From NCBI RefSeq assembly GCF_003606265.1, contig NZ_CP023671.1:2046001-2110000 (forward strand): a stretch of 64,000 bases of DNA. Reading direction: 5' to 3'. Made by a program: the position numbers and the translations under genes. The DNA is from Clostridium septicum (GTDB taxonomy: Bacteria > Bacillota > Clostridia > Clostridiales > Clostridiaceae). The notes beneath the pieces were generated by a model that was not told where the DNA came from, did no database searches, and saw only the letters and a program-made list of their open reading frames with translations. Position 1 is the first letter of the stretch. Each line of letters begins with the position of its first letter. Shown piece by piece: positions 28,891-38,290 of the stretch.

Positions 28891-30717
28891 ATGTGCGGAA
28901 TAGTTGGATTTTTAGGAAGTAGACAAGCATCTCCTATATTAGTAGAGGGATTATCAAAACTTGAATATAGAGGATATGACTCAGCAGGAGTTGCTATTTT
29001 ACAAGATGAGGAAATAAAGGTTAGAAAGTTTAAAGGTCGTCTTAAGAATTTAGAAGAAAATTTAAAGGACAAGCCAATAAATGGATATATAGGTATAGGA
29101 CATACTAGGTGGGCTACTCATGGAGAACCTTCGGATGTAAACTCACATCCTCATAGCAATGGTGAGGCTACGATAAGTGTAGTTCATAATGGAATAATAG
29201 AAAATTATATTAAATTAAGAGAATGGTTAACTTCAAAAGGATATGAATTTCAATCAGAAACAGATACAGAAGTTATACCTAATTTAATTGATTATTATTA
29301 TAAGGGTGATTTATTTGAAGCTGTTACAAAAGCTACAGCTAAAATGGAAGGAAGTTATGCTATAGGAGTTATATGCAAAAACGAACCAGATAAACTTATA
29401 GCAGTTAGAAAAGATAGTCCATTAATAGTTGGAATAGGGGAAAATGAATACTTTATAGCTTCAGATATTCCAGCAGTACTTGGATATACAAGAGATGTTT
29501 ATCTTTTAGAGGATAAAGAATTTGTGGTATTAACTAATAATGGAGTAGAGCTTAAAACTGAAGATGGAGAGAAGATAGAAAAAGAAGTCTACCATGTAAC
29601 TTGGAATGTTGATGCAGCAGAAAAAGGTGGTTATGAAGACTTTATGCTTAAAGAAATTCATGAACAACCAAAAGCTATAAAAGATACACTTTCATCAAGA
29701 ATTTCTAATGATCATAAAGTATCATTAGAAAATATAGAAATTACAAAGGCAGAATTAGAATCATTTGATAGAATATTTATTGTTGCTTGCGGAACAGCAT
29801 ATCATGCTGGTTTATTAGGAAAAGTGGCAATAGAAAGATTAGCTAAAATTCCAGTTGAAGTTGATATAGCTTCAGAATTTAGATATAGAGATCCATTAAT
29901 AACAGAAAAATCATTACTAATAGTTGTAAGTCAATCAGGTGAGACAGCAGATACACTTGCCGTTTTAAGAGATGCTAAGAGAACAGGGGCAAAAGTATTA
30001 GCAATAACAAATGTGGTAGGAAGTTCAGTTTCAAGAGAAGCAGATCATGTTTTATATACATGGGCTGGTCCAGAAATCGCAGTTGCATCTACAAAAGCTT
30101 ATGAAACTCAACTTATAGCAATGTATATAGTGGCAATGTATTTTGGTGAAACTAAAGGAGTTTTATCAGGAGAAATGTCTAAAGAGTTAAAAGGTGAGTT
30201 ATTAAGTTTACCGGATAAAGTAGAAGAAATTTTAAAACAAAAAGAAGACTTACAAAAATTTGCTTCAAAGAATTATATGGATAAGGATTTATTCTTCTTA
30301 GGAAGAGGTGTTGACTATGCAGTTGCACTAGAAGGTTCGTTAAAATTAAAAGAAATATCATATATTCATTCAGAAGCATATGCAGGAGGAGAATTAAAAC
30401 ACGGTCCTATAGCATTAATAGAGCAGGGAACTCCAGTTATTGCATTACTAACAGAAGACAAGCTAAAGGATAAAATGATAAGTAATATAAGAGAAGTTAT
30501 TACAAGAGGAGCAAGGGTTTTAGCAATAGCTAATGAAGGAGATAAAGAAGCAGAACAAATAGCAGAAGATGTAATATATATACCAAAAACAAACTCATTA
30601 CTATCTCCAGTATTATCAGTAGTACCTTTACAATTAATATCTTATTATATGGCAAAACAAAAAGGGTGCGATGTTGATAAGCCACGTAATCTTGCAAAAT
30701 CAGTAACTGTAGAATAG
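28891..30717 (+). CDS. glmS: Glutamine-fructose-6-phosphate aminotransferase (isomerizing)
   Basis: Makes glucosamine-6-phosphate from fructose-6-phosphate and glutamine, the first committed step to UDP-GlcNAc. The N-terminal Cys nucleophile (MCGIVGFLGS) starts the glutaminase domain (about 1-240, with RGYDSAG, HTRWATHG). Two SIS sugar-isomerase domains follow (VSQSGETADT, about residues 350-360; GRGVDYAVALEGSLKLKE) and the C-terminal KPRNLAKSVTVE is conserved. Length 608 is standard. Expression is controlled by the glmS ribozyme just upstream. Confidence 0.98.
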   Translation: MCGIVGFLGSRQASPILVEGLSKLEYRGYDSAGVAILQDEEIKVRKFKGRLKNLEENLKDKPINGYIGIGHTRWATHGEPSDVNSHPHSNGEATISVVHNGIIENYIKLREWLTSKGYEFQSETDTEVIPNLIDYYYKGDLFEAVTKATAKMEGSYAIGVICKNEPDKLIAVRKDSPLIVGIGENEYFIASDIPAVLGYTRDVYLLEDKEFVVLTNNGVELKTEDGEKIEKEVYHVTWNVDAAEKGGYEDFMLKEIHEQPKAIKDTLSSRISNDHKVSLENIEITKAELESFDRIFIVACGTAYHAGLLGKVAIERLAKIPVEVDIASEFRYRDPLITEKSLLIVVSQSGETADTLAVLRDAKRTGAKVLAITNVVGSSVSREADHVLYTWAGPEIAVASTKAYETQLIAMYIVAMYFGETKGVLSGEMSKELKGELLSLPDKVEEILKQKEDLQKFASKNYMDKDLFFLGRGVDYAVALEGSLKLKEISYIHSEAYAGGELKHGPIALIEQGTPVIALLTEDKLKDKMISNIREVITRGARVLAIANEGDKEAEQIAEDVIYIPKTNSLLSPVLSVVPLQLISYYMAKQKGCDVDKPRNLAKSVTVE

Positions 30718-30752
30718 TAATTATATAAAAATATATTAATGGGGTGTAAAAT

Positions 30753-30914
30753 ATGAAAGATGAATTAATGAGACTATTAGAAGAGTATAAAGAAACAGAA
30801 TTTGCTATGGAAAAATATATGGATTTATTAAATGAAAAAGATTATGCACAAGGTAAATTGGATTTTGTTAAGGTTATAATATCTGATTTAGAAAAGCTTG
30901 TTAAAGAAATTTAG
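30753..30914 (+). CDS. Small acidic helical protein after glmS
   Basis: A 53-codon frame starting MKDELMRLLEEYKETE with a GGGGTG ribosome site seven bases upstream and a terminator just after the stop. Composition is acidic and helical with normal codon use, and the gene fills the gap between glmS and the next terminator. Not recognised by family. Confidence 0.65.
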   Translation: MKDELMRLLEEYKETEFAMEKYMDLLNEKDYAQGKLDFVKVIISDLEKLVKEI

Positions 30915-30927
30915 TTATTATGGTATA

Positions 30928-30967
30928 AAGATTAAACATTTATTTGAGTGTTTAATCTTTTTTTTAT
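30928..30967 (+). terminator. Terminator after glmS and the small gene
   Basis: Stem AAGATTAAACA / TGTTTAATCTT, then eight T. Confidence 0.92.
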
Positions 30968-31139
30968 TTTAAATTAAATAAATTTTAAGATAAAACAGAA
31001 TTAAAAAATATTCAGAAAAATATATGCCAATAAGCTATTTTAAACAATAAAAATGATATAATTATATATATATGTTTATAAAATTACATTGATATAAGGC
31101 TATTTTAGATTGAATTTGTATAAAAATGAGGGGGATGCT

Positions 31140-33515
31140 ATGACTTTTACTTTATCAGAAAAAAAGGAAAATAAAAAATTGAAAAATATAATTAAAATTT
31201 TGTTATTAACAATACTATTTGTTACTATAGCTTTAATTATTAATTTTTTCTTTACTAAGGGAATTAGAGTAGCTAAAGTAGCATTTCTAAATGATATAGG
31301 AGTTATAAATTACACATTAGCTATTATATCAATGGCCACTTGCTGGCTGTATTATTATATTCATAAAAAAACTATATTTTTTATAATTACATTAATATAT
31401 TTCAGCTTTGGTATAGAGTATATTTATTTAAGCTTAATATTAAACAATGAAGAAGATGGTTTATTAAGATTTGTTCCATTAATGGTATTAACATATCTGT
31501 TTAGAAGTATATTGATATTATTTACTATATTACAAAAAAATAAGATAGTTAATAAGCTATGCGAAAATAAAATGTTATCAATAGTAATTACAAGTATAAT
31601 TACTATAATTTTAATAATGTTTGAAACAAATTATATTAAAATAAATTTAATTGATAGAAATTCTAAATTTGTGATAATAATGTCTATAGTTATGATTTTG
31701 TATCATTTTTGCATTTTAACTGTTTTAGCAATGCGAAGTATTAAAGAGGTAGAATTTATATATACTATAATAATAGCTAGCATAAGTTTTTTTACAGTTA
31801 AAAGAATATATAGTCTAGGGAATTGGAATGGAAGAGATTTATATATAGATAAAGTTTCTAAAATCCTTACGTTTTGGGGATTCTCAATTCTTTTATTGGG
31901 AGTTTTTATAGAAATAATAAGAAAAGTAAGAGAAAATGAACTGTTAAAGCAAGAACTTAAAGTTTTTTATGATTTAACGGAATATAATCAACATAATAAT
32001 GTTGTTATGTTTAATGAAAAAAGTGAATTAGTTTATGCAAATGAACGAGTAAGGAATGCAAATTGTAATTTTTCAAGTATTGTTAAAAATAAAGGCAGTT
32101 ATTTAGAAAATATAAAAATAAATAGAATTTCTAAAAATCAATATGAAAACATAGTAAAACAGCTTAAAATAGGGGGATTTTATAAGGGAATAGTATTTGA
32201 TTGTGACAGTAAGGCGTTAAAATTGGACGTACAAAAAATTCATATTAATAAAGATAAGAAAGTTTTTGTAGCTACGTATAGAGATATAACTAAAGATTAT
32301 AAAACAAATGAGAAATTGAAAATAAATGAAAGCAAACTTAAAAGTATAACTGAAAATATAAAAGATTTAATATTTACTATAGACGCAACAGGTAATATAA
32401 CATATGTAAATAATGCTGTTATAGATATGCTAGGATATGAGAAAGAGGAGATTCTAAATAATAAGCATTCTATGATTTTAGATTTGGAAAGTATAAATAA
32501 AATGAATTTTATATCTGAAAGTTATAAAAATAATCCATATAAAGAGCATAAATTAAAATGTAAAAATGGAAGAGAAATATATGTAGAATCTATAGTAAAT
32601 AAGGTTGCAAACAATAATGATGAAATAAGAGCTTATGTCATTGTGGCAAGAGATTTAACTTATAGAAATGAACTTGAAGCTTTAAAAATTAAATACAAAG
32701 AGAATAAAGAGTATGAACGAATAAGAAATGAATTTTTTGCTAATCTTTCACATGAGGTTAGAACGCCTATTAACATTATATATTCATGTTTACAATTACT
32801 AAATGGACAAAAGGTTAAGGGGAATGAGGCGTTATCAGAGTATTATAATAAATATGAAACTACAATGAGGCAAAATTGTTTCAGAATGTTAAGACTTGTA
32901 AATAATTTAATAGATATTACTAAGATAGATTCAGGTTTTGTTAAAATGAATTTTGAGAATTATAACATAGTAAGTTTAGTGGAGGATATTACCTTATCCG
33001 TAGTTCCTTATGTTGAGTTTAAGAAAATTAATATAATGTTTGATACAGAGTATGAAGAATTATATATAAAATGTGATCCAGATAAAATAGAGAGGGTTAT
33101 TTTAAATTTAATCTCTAATGCAGTAAAATTTACTGAGAAAAATGGAAATATATTAGTATATATTTCAGCTGATGAAAAGTTTGTAAAAATAAGGGTTAAA
33201 GACGATGGAATAGGAATTCCTTATGAAGTAAGGGGATTTATTTTTGAAAGGTTTGTACAAAATGATAAGTCCTTAAATAGAGGTACAGAAGGAAGTGGAA
33301 TAGGTCTTGCTCTTGTTAAATCATTAGTAGAACTTCATAATGGTAAAGTGTACTTAGAGGATACAAAGGAAAAGGGAAGTGAATTTGTAGTAGAGTTACC
33401 CAATATACAAATTGATGTACTAGGAGAAGAAGAAAAAGAGATAATATCTAATGATAAAAAACCAATTGCGGAAAGGATATCGATAGAATTTTCTGATATA
33501 TATGATATTGTTTAG
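31140..33515 (+). CDS. Membrane sensor histidine kinase with PAS domain (orphan)
   Basis: A 791-residue kinase. About eight membrane helices occupy residues 20-280 (layout like MASE-type integral membrane sensors; exact class tentative). A PAS domain follows at about 415-530 (ITYVNNAVIDMLGYEKEEI), then HisKA with the phospho-accepting His in NLSHEVRTPINI and HATPase_c with N-box ERVILNLISNAVKFTE, DDGIGIP and GSGIGLALVK. The ATG at 31140 is chosen because GAGGGGG lies just upstream. No response regulator is adjacent; orphan kinases in clostridia often feed Spo0A, but that is only a possibility here. Confidence 0.9.
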   Translation: MTFTLSEKKENKKLKNIIKILLLTILFVTIALIINFFFTKGIRVAKVAFLNDIGVINYTLAIISMATCWLYYYIHKKTIFFIITLIYFSFGIEYIYLSLILNNEEDGLLRFVPLMVLTYLFRSILILFTILQKNKIVNKLCENKMLSIVITSIITIILIMFETNYIKINLIDRNSKFVIIMSIVMILYHFCILTVLAMRSIKEVEFIYTIIIASISFFTVKRIYSLGNWNGRDLYIDKVSKILTFWGFSILLLGVFIEIIRKVRENELLKQELKVFYDLTEYNQHNNVVMFNEKSELVYANERVRNANCNFSSIVKNKGSYLENIKINRISKNQYENIVKQLKIGGFYKGIVFDCDSKALKLDVQKIHINKDKKVFVATYRDITKDYKTNEKLKINESKLKSITENIKDLIFTIDATGNITYVNNAVIDMLGYEKEEILNNKHSMILDLESINKMNFISESYKNNPYKEHKLKCKNGREIYVESIVNKVANNNDEIRAYVIVARDLTYRNELEALKIKYKENKEYERIRNEFFANLSHEVRTPINIIYSCLQLLNGQKVKGNEALSEYYNKYETTMRQNCFRMLRLVNNLIDITKIDSGFVKMNFENYNIVSLVEDITLSVVPYVEFKKINIMFDTEYEELYIKCDPDKIERVILNLISNAVKFTEKNGNILVYISADEKFVKIRVKDDGIGIPYEVRGFIFERFVQNDKSLNRGTEGSGIGLALVKSLVELHNGKVYLEDTKEKGSEFVVELPNIQIDVLGEEEKEIISNDKKPIAERISIEFSDIYDIV

Positions 33516-33626
33516 AATAATTTTTAAAAATAAACAAAAGTTAATAGAAATTTTTAAAACTGTTAAATAAATTTAAAAAAATGGACAGTATACTAATAAG
33601 TAAAATAGTTTATTTAGGAGGCTATT

Positions 33627-34283
33627 ATGAGTTATCAAAGTGTAGCAAAGAAAAACTATCTAGCAATATTAAGTACATTTTTTATAGCGTTAGTATTTTT
33701 AGGTATAGGTTCATTTATAGGTGTAAAGTTTATACCCCCATCTGTAAGAAGTTTTATGAATATGGCTTTTTTTATAGTTGTTTTATTTTCATTATTTTCT
33801 AAAAAAGGTGGATTTATTAGAAGTAAAAAAAGTATGTATATATATGCTTTGGTTTTAGGGATATTAACAGGTTCAACTTATATATATTATTTTAATACAT
33901 TAGGAGCTGGAACATTTATTTCTATTGTTTTAGGAGTAGTTCTTATTTTTGGAATGGCTTATATAGTAGCATCAAGAGCAAATGAAGGTGATTTATTTAA
34001 ATTAGGACCAATAATATTTGGGGGAATTATAATTTTATTAATATTAGAATTTATAAACATATTTTTATTTAAGTTTGGAACTTTTGATATTATACTTTCA
34101 TCTGTAGGAATAATAATTTACTCTATGTATTCAATAATAATAATGAAATCAGTACAAGTAAGGTGTAGATATGGAGTATTATCAGAAATAGAAGTAGTAA
34201 GTCTTGCATACTCAATATTTATAAGTTTCTTGAATTTATTATTAGATATATTAAGATTAGTATCAATATTAAAAGACGAATAA
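33627..34283 (+). CDS. Bax inhibitor-1 / YccA family membrane protein
   Basis: A 218-residue integral membrane protein with about seven hydrophobic segments. The LGAGTFISIVLGVVLIFGMAY block in the middle and the C-terminal LAYSIFISFLNLLLDILRL pattern match the BI-1/YccA (UPF0005) family, whose members form pH-sensitive calcium-leak channels in B. subtilis; the role here is not known. Ribosome site TAGGAGGC. Its own terminator follows. Confidence 0.8.
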   Translation: MSYQSVAKKNYLAILSTFFIALVFLGIGSFIGVKFIPPSVRSFMNMAFFIVVLFSLFSKKGGFIRSKKSMYIYALVLGILTGSTYIYYFNTLGAGTFISIVLGVVLIFGMAYIVASRANEGDLFKLGPIIFGGIIILLILEFINIFLFKFGTFDIILSSVGIIIYSMYSIIIMKSVQVRCRYGVLSEIEVVSLAYSIFISFLNLLLDILRLVSILKDE

Positions 34284-34310
34284 TAAAAAAATTGTTAATT
34301 TAAATATGTA

Positions 34311-34356
34311 AAAAGGTATCCTACAGAATATAAAACAATCTATTCTGTAGGATACT
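34311..34356. terminator. Bidirectional terminator, BI-1-like gene / sirtuin
   Basis: 19-bp stem AAAAGTATCCTACAGAATA-type with its complement (one bulged G on the left arm), loop about 10 bases, A-run and T-run on opposite sides. Confidence 0.88.
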
Positions 34357-34362
34357 TTTATT

Positions 34363-35100
34363 TTAGATATTATTTATAGCAGTAGTTAATACTTTGCCAA
34401 TTGAATCATTAATAACTAAATTAGCTTTACTATCAGCAGAGGTTGAACTTTTATTTATTAGGATAAGGTTTTTACCTCTAAAGTAATTTATAAGTCCAGC
34501 GGCAGGATAAACAACAAGAGAAGTTCCTCCAATAATTAGAGTATCGGCTTTAGATATAGCATCAATGGAAGCTGTAATAACATCATCATCTAATCCTTCT
34601 TCATATAGAACAACATCAGGTTTAACAGTTCCACCACATTTAGTACAAGTAGGAATTTCTTTAGATTCTAATACAAAGTTAGAATCATAAAAGGCATGGC
34701 ATTGAGTACAGTAGTTTCTGTGAACAGATCCATGAAGTTCAAATACATTTTTACTACCTGCCATTTGATGAAGTCCATCTATGTTTTGCGTTATAACAGC
34801 TTTTAATTTCCCCATTTCTTCAAGCTTAGCTAAAGTAAAATGGGTTCCGTTAGGTTTAGCAGTTGGATATATAAGTTTAGATTTATAAAAGTTAAAAAAC
34901 TCTTTTGGATATCGTATATAGAAACTATGAGATACTAATTGTTCAGGAGTAAATTTAGTATTTAACTTTTCATTAAATAAGCCATTGGAACTTCTAAAAT
35001 CGGGTATACCACTTTCACAACTACAACCAGCACCACCAAAGAATACTATGTTGTTACTTTCTTTTAATATTCTTGATAATTCTTCTATTTTATTATTCAT
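34363..35100 (-). CDS. NAD-dependent protein deacylase (Sir2 family)
   Basis: Removes acyl groups from lysines using NAD+. Motifs in order: GAGCSCESGIPDFRS (NAD loop, about residues 23-37), TQNIDGLH, the catalytic His in LHGSVH, two Cys pairs for zinc (CTQC and CTKC), KPDVVLYEE and GGTSLVVYPAAGL. The ATG at 35100 has GGAGATGA upstream and is preferred over a start 21 codons earlier. Two Cys residues in the NAD loop, where Val/Ile and Ala/Thr are usual, are odd. Convergent with the BI-1-like gene. Confidence 0.93.
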   Translation of the reverse strand: MNNKIEELSRILKESNNIVFFGGAGCSCESGIPDFRSSNGLFNEKLNTKFTPEQLVSHSFYIRYPKEFFNFYKSKLIYPTAKPNGTHFTLAKLEEMGKLKAVITQNIDGLHQMAGSKNVFELHGSVHRNYCTQCHAFYDSNFVLESKEIPTCTKCGGTVKPDVVLYEEGLDDDVITASIDAISKADTLIIGGTSLVVYPAAGLINYFRGKNLILINKSSTSADSKANLVINDSIGKVLTTAINNI

Positions 35101-35247
35101 GAAATCATCTCCATATATATTATATATTTTTATTATTGCATAAAGGCATAAGAAATAAAACACTTCAAATTTAAAGAAAACTAGATTATTAATATGGAAC
35201 CATTATTCTATATATGAATATCATAGTAATTAAAAGGAGGTGCTTAT

Positions 35248-35607
35248 ATGTCTTTAGAAGTAGTTGGCTGTTATAGAGATTTAAATTCAATGAAGGAAGA
35301 ATGTAAGGAGTATTCATCTTATCATGCTGTTTTAACAATGAATGATGGAAGTACATTAGATGGAATTATTGAAGGATTAGCTGATGATGACATTATAATG
35401 TTAGTTGGTGAAGATGTGATAATTGGAGGAAATGGAGATAATATGACTCGCCAACAACCTATGGGATTTAATAGACCTAACAGGTTTAGACGTTTTAGAA
35501 GAAGAAGATTTCCTATAAATAGAATAAATAGATTAGAATTATTAAGATATCCTTATATTCTTCCACTTTATCCATATCCTTATCCATATCCATATTATCC
35601 TTATTAA
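35248..35607 (+). CDS. Small protein with Arg-rich and Pro-Tyr repeat tail, spore-coat-like
   Basis: A 119-residue protein in two parts. Residues 1-65 form a small acidic domain (AVLTMNDGSTLDGIIEGLADDDIIMLVGED), with the pattern of small Sm-like/beta-barrel domains seen in bacilli. The tail is basic (RFRRFRRRRFP) then ends in repeated Pro-Tyr (PYPYPYPYYPY). Such PY/R-rich ends are common in spore coat proteins. Strong AAAGGAGGTG ribosome site. The spore role is inference. Confidence 0.65.
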   Translation: MSLEVVGCYRDLNSMKEECKEYSSYHAVLTMNDGSTLDGIIEGLADDDIIMLVGEDVIIGGNGDNMTRQQPMGFNRPNRFRRFRRRRFPINRINRLELLRYPYILPLYPYPYPYPYYPY

Positions 35608-35809
35608 TTTAGTTTTTTATGCTTTGTACAATGATTTTCATATAGATATAGAAGAGAAGTAATGAGATTTTAAGATTAAATATAGAATAGTAATTCTATT
35701 TATTTTTTTGAGTAATATTAAGTAAAATAGCTAAATTTTAGAGGAAATTAGACTTAGAATAATCTAAAGTTAAATAGTATAATTATAAAAACATTGGGGG
35801 TTGGCTATT

Positions 35810-35923
35810 ATGATGAAAGAAATAATTAATACTAAGCAAGAACAGAAGAAAAGTAATCTAATTAAAAATCTTATTAATAAGGAAAAAAACAATAGAAAAT
35901 ATACTGATAATAAAAAGGTATAA
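35810..35923 (+). CDS. Putative 37-residue basic peptide
   Basis: Short frame starting MMKEIINTKQEQ (ATG at 35810 or 35813) with GGGGGTTGG upstream and a strong terminator directly after its stop. It is Lys/Asn-rich. The gene-like signals on both sides support expression, but no family is recognised and it could be a leader peptide. Confidence 0.45.
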   Translation: MMKEIINTKQEQKKSNLIKNLINKEKNNRKYTDNKKV

Positions 35924-35928
35924 ATATA

Positions 35929-35967
35929 AAGATCAGATAACAAATAAAGTTATCTGGTCTTTTTTAT
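35929..35967 (+). terminator. Rho-independent terminator
   Basis: Stem AGATCAGATAAC / GTTATCTGGTCT with one wobble pair, then six T. Confidence 0.9.
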
Positions 35968-36062
35968 TAACATATATTTATAACGAAACATATATTAAGT
36001 AATATAGAATTAAATTTAAAAAATATAATCCATTTAAACTAAAGAAAAGGAGAGTAGATTTT

Positions 36063-37586
36063 ATGGGGGATTATAAAAAATTAACACCTACAAATGGTTT
36101 TGATTTCAAAGATCTTCTTAATGCAAGACAAAATAATTATGCTTGGTCTATGGGAGAATTAGGTGAATATATTTATGTTGGTACTGGAAGAAATATAGTA
36201 GTATCTATAATTAAGGCAATGGCTACAAATTTTGGAGTAGATCCTAATGATATTAATTTTCCTATATCAATAAAACCAAACTCAGAAGATAATTTAGGAG
36301 AAATATGGAGATATAAAAAAGATGGCTCTTTACCATGGAAAAGAGTATTTAAAGCAGAAACAGGATCAGGAATTCAAGGATTTAGGTTTATGATATCAAA
36401 TAGACCTTTTGGGGGAAACCCTTGTTTATATGCAGCAGCTTTTGGAGATGAAATAAAAATATTAAAAACTACAAATGGAGTGGATTGGGAATATGTTAAT
36501 AATGAAGGTCTAGAAGGAACTTCGTCAAGAGCAATGGTTATTCACAGAAGAAAAGTTTATGTAGCAACAATAAATGAATTTAATTTAGATGAAACTCCAT
36601 TATTATATGCTAGTAGAGAGCCGGAATTTTATTCTTGGGAATCAGTTATAGGTAGTGGTGCTAATAATCCAAAAGGTGCGATAACCAATATGGAAGTTTT
36701 CAATAATAGGGTTTATGTTGCTACTTCAAGTGAAGATGGAGTCCAAGTTTGGAGATCAAGAAATAGAGATCCAAAACCTAATGAATGGGTTTGTATAGTT
36801 GATAAAGGATTTGGAGATGCAGCTAATACTTTCACATTGAGTATAGGTGTATTTGGACAACATTTATATGTAAGTGCATCAAAATTATTACCATTATCAT
36901 GGATTATACCTTTTGGTTGTGACATTATACGAATAGATAAAAGAGATAACTGGAGATTAGTTGTAGGTGGTCCAGCATTAATTAAGACAAATCCTATTGG
37001 GCATAGAGGTAAGAGTTTATCAGGATTAGGATCAGGATTTGATAATCCATTTAATGTATATGCTTGGCAAATACAGGAGTATAAAGGGAAATTATTAGTA
37101 AGTACTTTTGATAGTGCAACTAATGTAGAACTTATACTAGATCTAATTTTAGCTAATCGAGATTTATTAGAAGCAGAACTAGGGATAGTAATTGTAGAAG
37201 CATTAATAAGAATATTTGAATTGGCAGTAAGGATTTTAAATGAAAAGAATTATCCATTTGGATTTAATTTGTATGTATCTGATGATGGAATTCATTTTGA
37301 TTTAGCAATAAGAAAGGGACTTTGTAATAGATATAATTATGGTGGAAGAATATTATATGTAGATAAGTGTAATGACTTATATATTGGAACAGCTAATCCT
37401 TATCAAGGGTGTGAGGTATGGAGAACAGATAATGTATTACCTTGTTATCCTTGTTATAGTAATCAATTGTATAGTAGTGATCCAGGAGAGATATATAATG
37501 AGATATACGCTGAAGCAGAAGAGGATTTAGCTAAAGTGCAGGAAAAAATGCCAGAAGTTATTGAGATTCTAAAAAATATAAAATAA
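36063..37586 (+). CDS. Hypothetical repeat protein, beta-propeller-like
   Basis: A 507-residue protein without signal peptide, not recognised by family. A motif of the form (L/V)Y(V/I)(G/A)T...(V)WR recurs: EYIYVGTGRN near 35, NRVYVATSSEDGVQVWRS near 220, NDLYIGTANPYQGCEVWR near 450, with similar beta-strand pairs between. This suggests a beta-propeller made of Kelch- or sialidase-like blades. A helical insert lies at about 355-400 and the end is Cys-containing (LPCYPCYSNQ) then Glu-rich. AAAGGAGAG ribosome site; single-gene unit. Confidence 0.6.
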   Translation: MGDYKKLTPTNGFDFKDLLNARQNNYAWSMGELGEYIYVGTGRNIVVSIIKAMATNFGVDPNDINFPISIKPNSEDNLGEIWRYKKDGSLPWKRVFKAETGSGIQGFRFMISNRPFGGNPCLYAAAFGDEIKILKTTNGVDWEYVNNEGLEGTSSRAMVIHRRKVYVATINEFNLDETPLLYASREPEFYSWESVIGSGANNPKGAITNMEVFNNRVYVATSSEDGVQVWRSRNRDPKPNEWVCIVDKGFGDAANTFTLSIGVFGQHLYVSASKLLPLSWIIPFGCDIIRIDKRDNWRLVVGGPALIKTNPIGHRGKSLSGLGSGFDNPFNVYAWQIQEYKGKLLVSTFDSATNVELILDLILANRDLLEAELGIVIVEALIRIFELAVRILNEKNYPFGFNLYVSDDGIHFDLAIRKGLCNRYNYGGRILYVDKCNDLYIGTANPYQGCEVWRTDNVLPCYPCYSNQLYSSDPGEIYNEIYAEAEEDLAKVQEKMPEVIEILKNIK

Positions 37587-37589
37587 TAA

Positions 37590-37626
37590 TGTGGGCTGTT
37601 AACTTATTTGTTAACAGCCTTAAATT
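37590..37626. terminator. Terminator between repeat protein and cupin gene
   Basis: Stem GGCTGTTAAC / GTTAACAGCC, loop TTATTT, T/A-rich ends in both directions. Confidence 0.82.
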
Positions 37627-38112
37627 TTAATTTCTAGTAAGTTTAACTATTATATCTTCGTGTTCAGGATATTTTTCTAATAGATCATTTCTTTCAAATA
37701 ATTCAAAGTCTTTAAAGTCAAATCCAGGTGAAACCATACAACCAACAAGTGAAAAACCTTCATTATTCATTGCAGAACCAAAGATATAATTTTTAGGAAC
37801 TAATACTTGGGGTGATTCACCTTTATCTATATTAAGTCCTAAATTTTTAGTAATAAGTTCACCATTTGGTGAAATCATATAAATTGTTAATGAAGAGCCG
37901 GCATGATAATACCACATTTCATCTGAAGTTAGTCTATGAAAATTAGAAACTTCACCAGTTTCTAAAAGAAAATAAATACTACTCCATAAACATCTATATT
38001 CATTAGAATTTTGATTAATACTTTCAGTGGATAGAAAAGATTCTTTAAAATAGCCACCCTCAACATGGGGAATTAAGCCTAATTTTTTTATATAATATTT
38101 AGCAGATTCCAT
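37627..38112 (-). CDS. Cupin protein, DUF985 family
   Basis: A 161-residue single-domain cupin. PHVEGGYFKESF near the N-terminus, SSIYFLLETGEVSNFHRL, DEMWYYHAGSSL and the C-terminal VGCMVSPGFDFKDFEL match the DUF985 (cupin_5) family, structurally related to sugar epimerases/isomerases but without assigned reaction. AGGAGAG ribosome site. Confidence 0.88.
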   Translation of the reverse strand: MESAKYYIKKLGLIPHVEGGYFKESFLSTESINQNSNEYRCLWSSIYFLLETGEVSNFHRLTSDEMWYYHAGSSLTIYMISPNGELITKNLGLNIDKGESPQVLVPKNYIFGSAMNNEGFSLVGCMVSPGFDFKDFELFERNDLLEKYPEHEDIIVKLTRN

Positions 38113-38290
38113 AATACTCTCCTTAATATAATATTTTTATTTATGATTAAAGTATATTATACTAGAGTATACATAAATAAAACTAGTATAAAATTATATG
38201 AGTTAATTAGATTTTAAAAACTTAAAATAGTAACAATAAAAAATATTTAAATATATAATAAATTAAAACTATAGAAGAAGAGGATATAAG

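Noticed and set aside
33581-33802. Frame overlapping the start of the Bax inhibitor-like gene
   Set aside because: Same strand but other frame; the BI-1-like frame has ribosome site and membrane-protein pattern, this one has neither.
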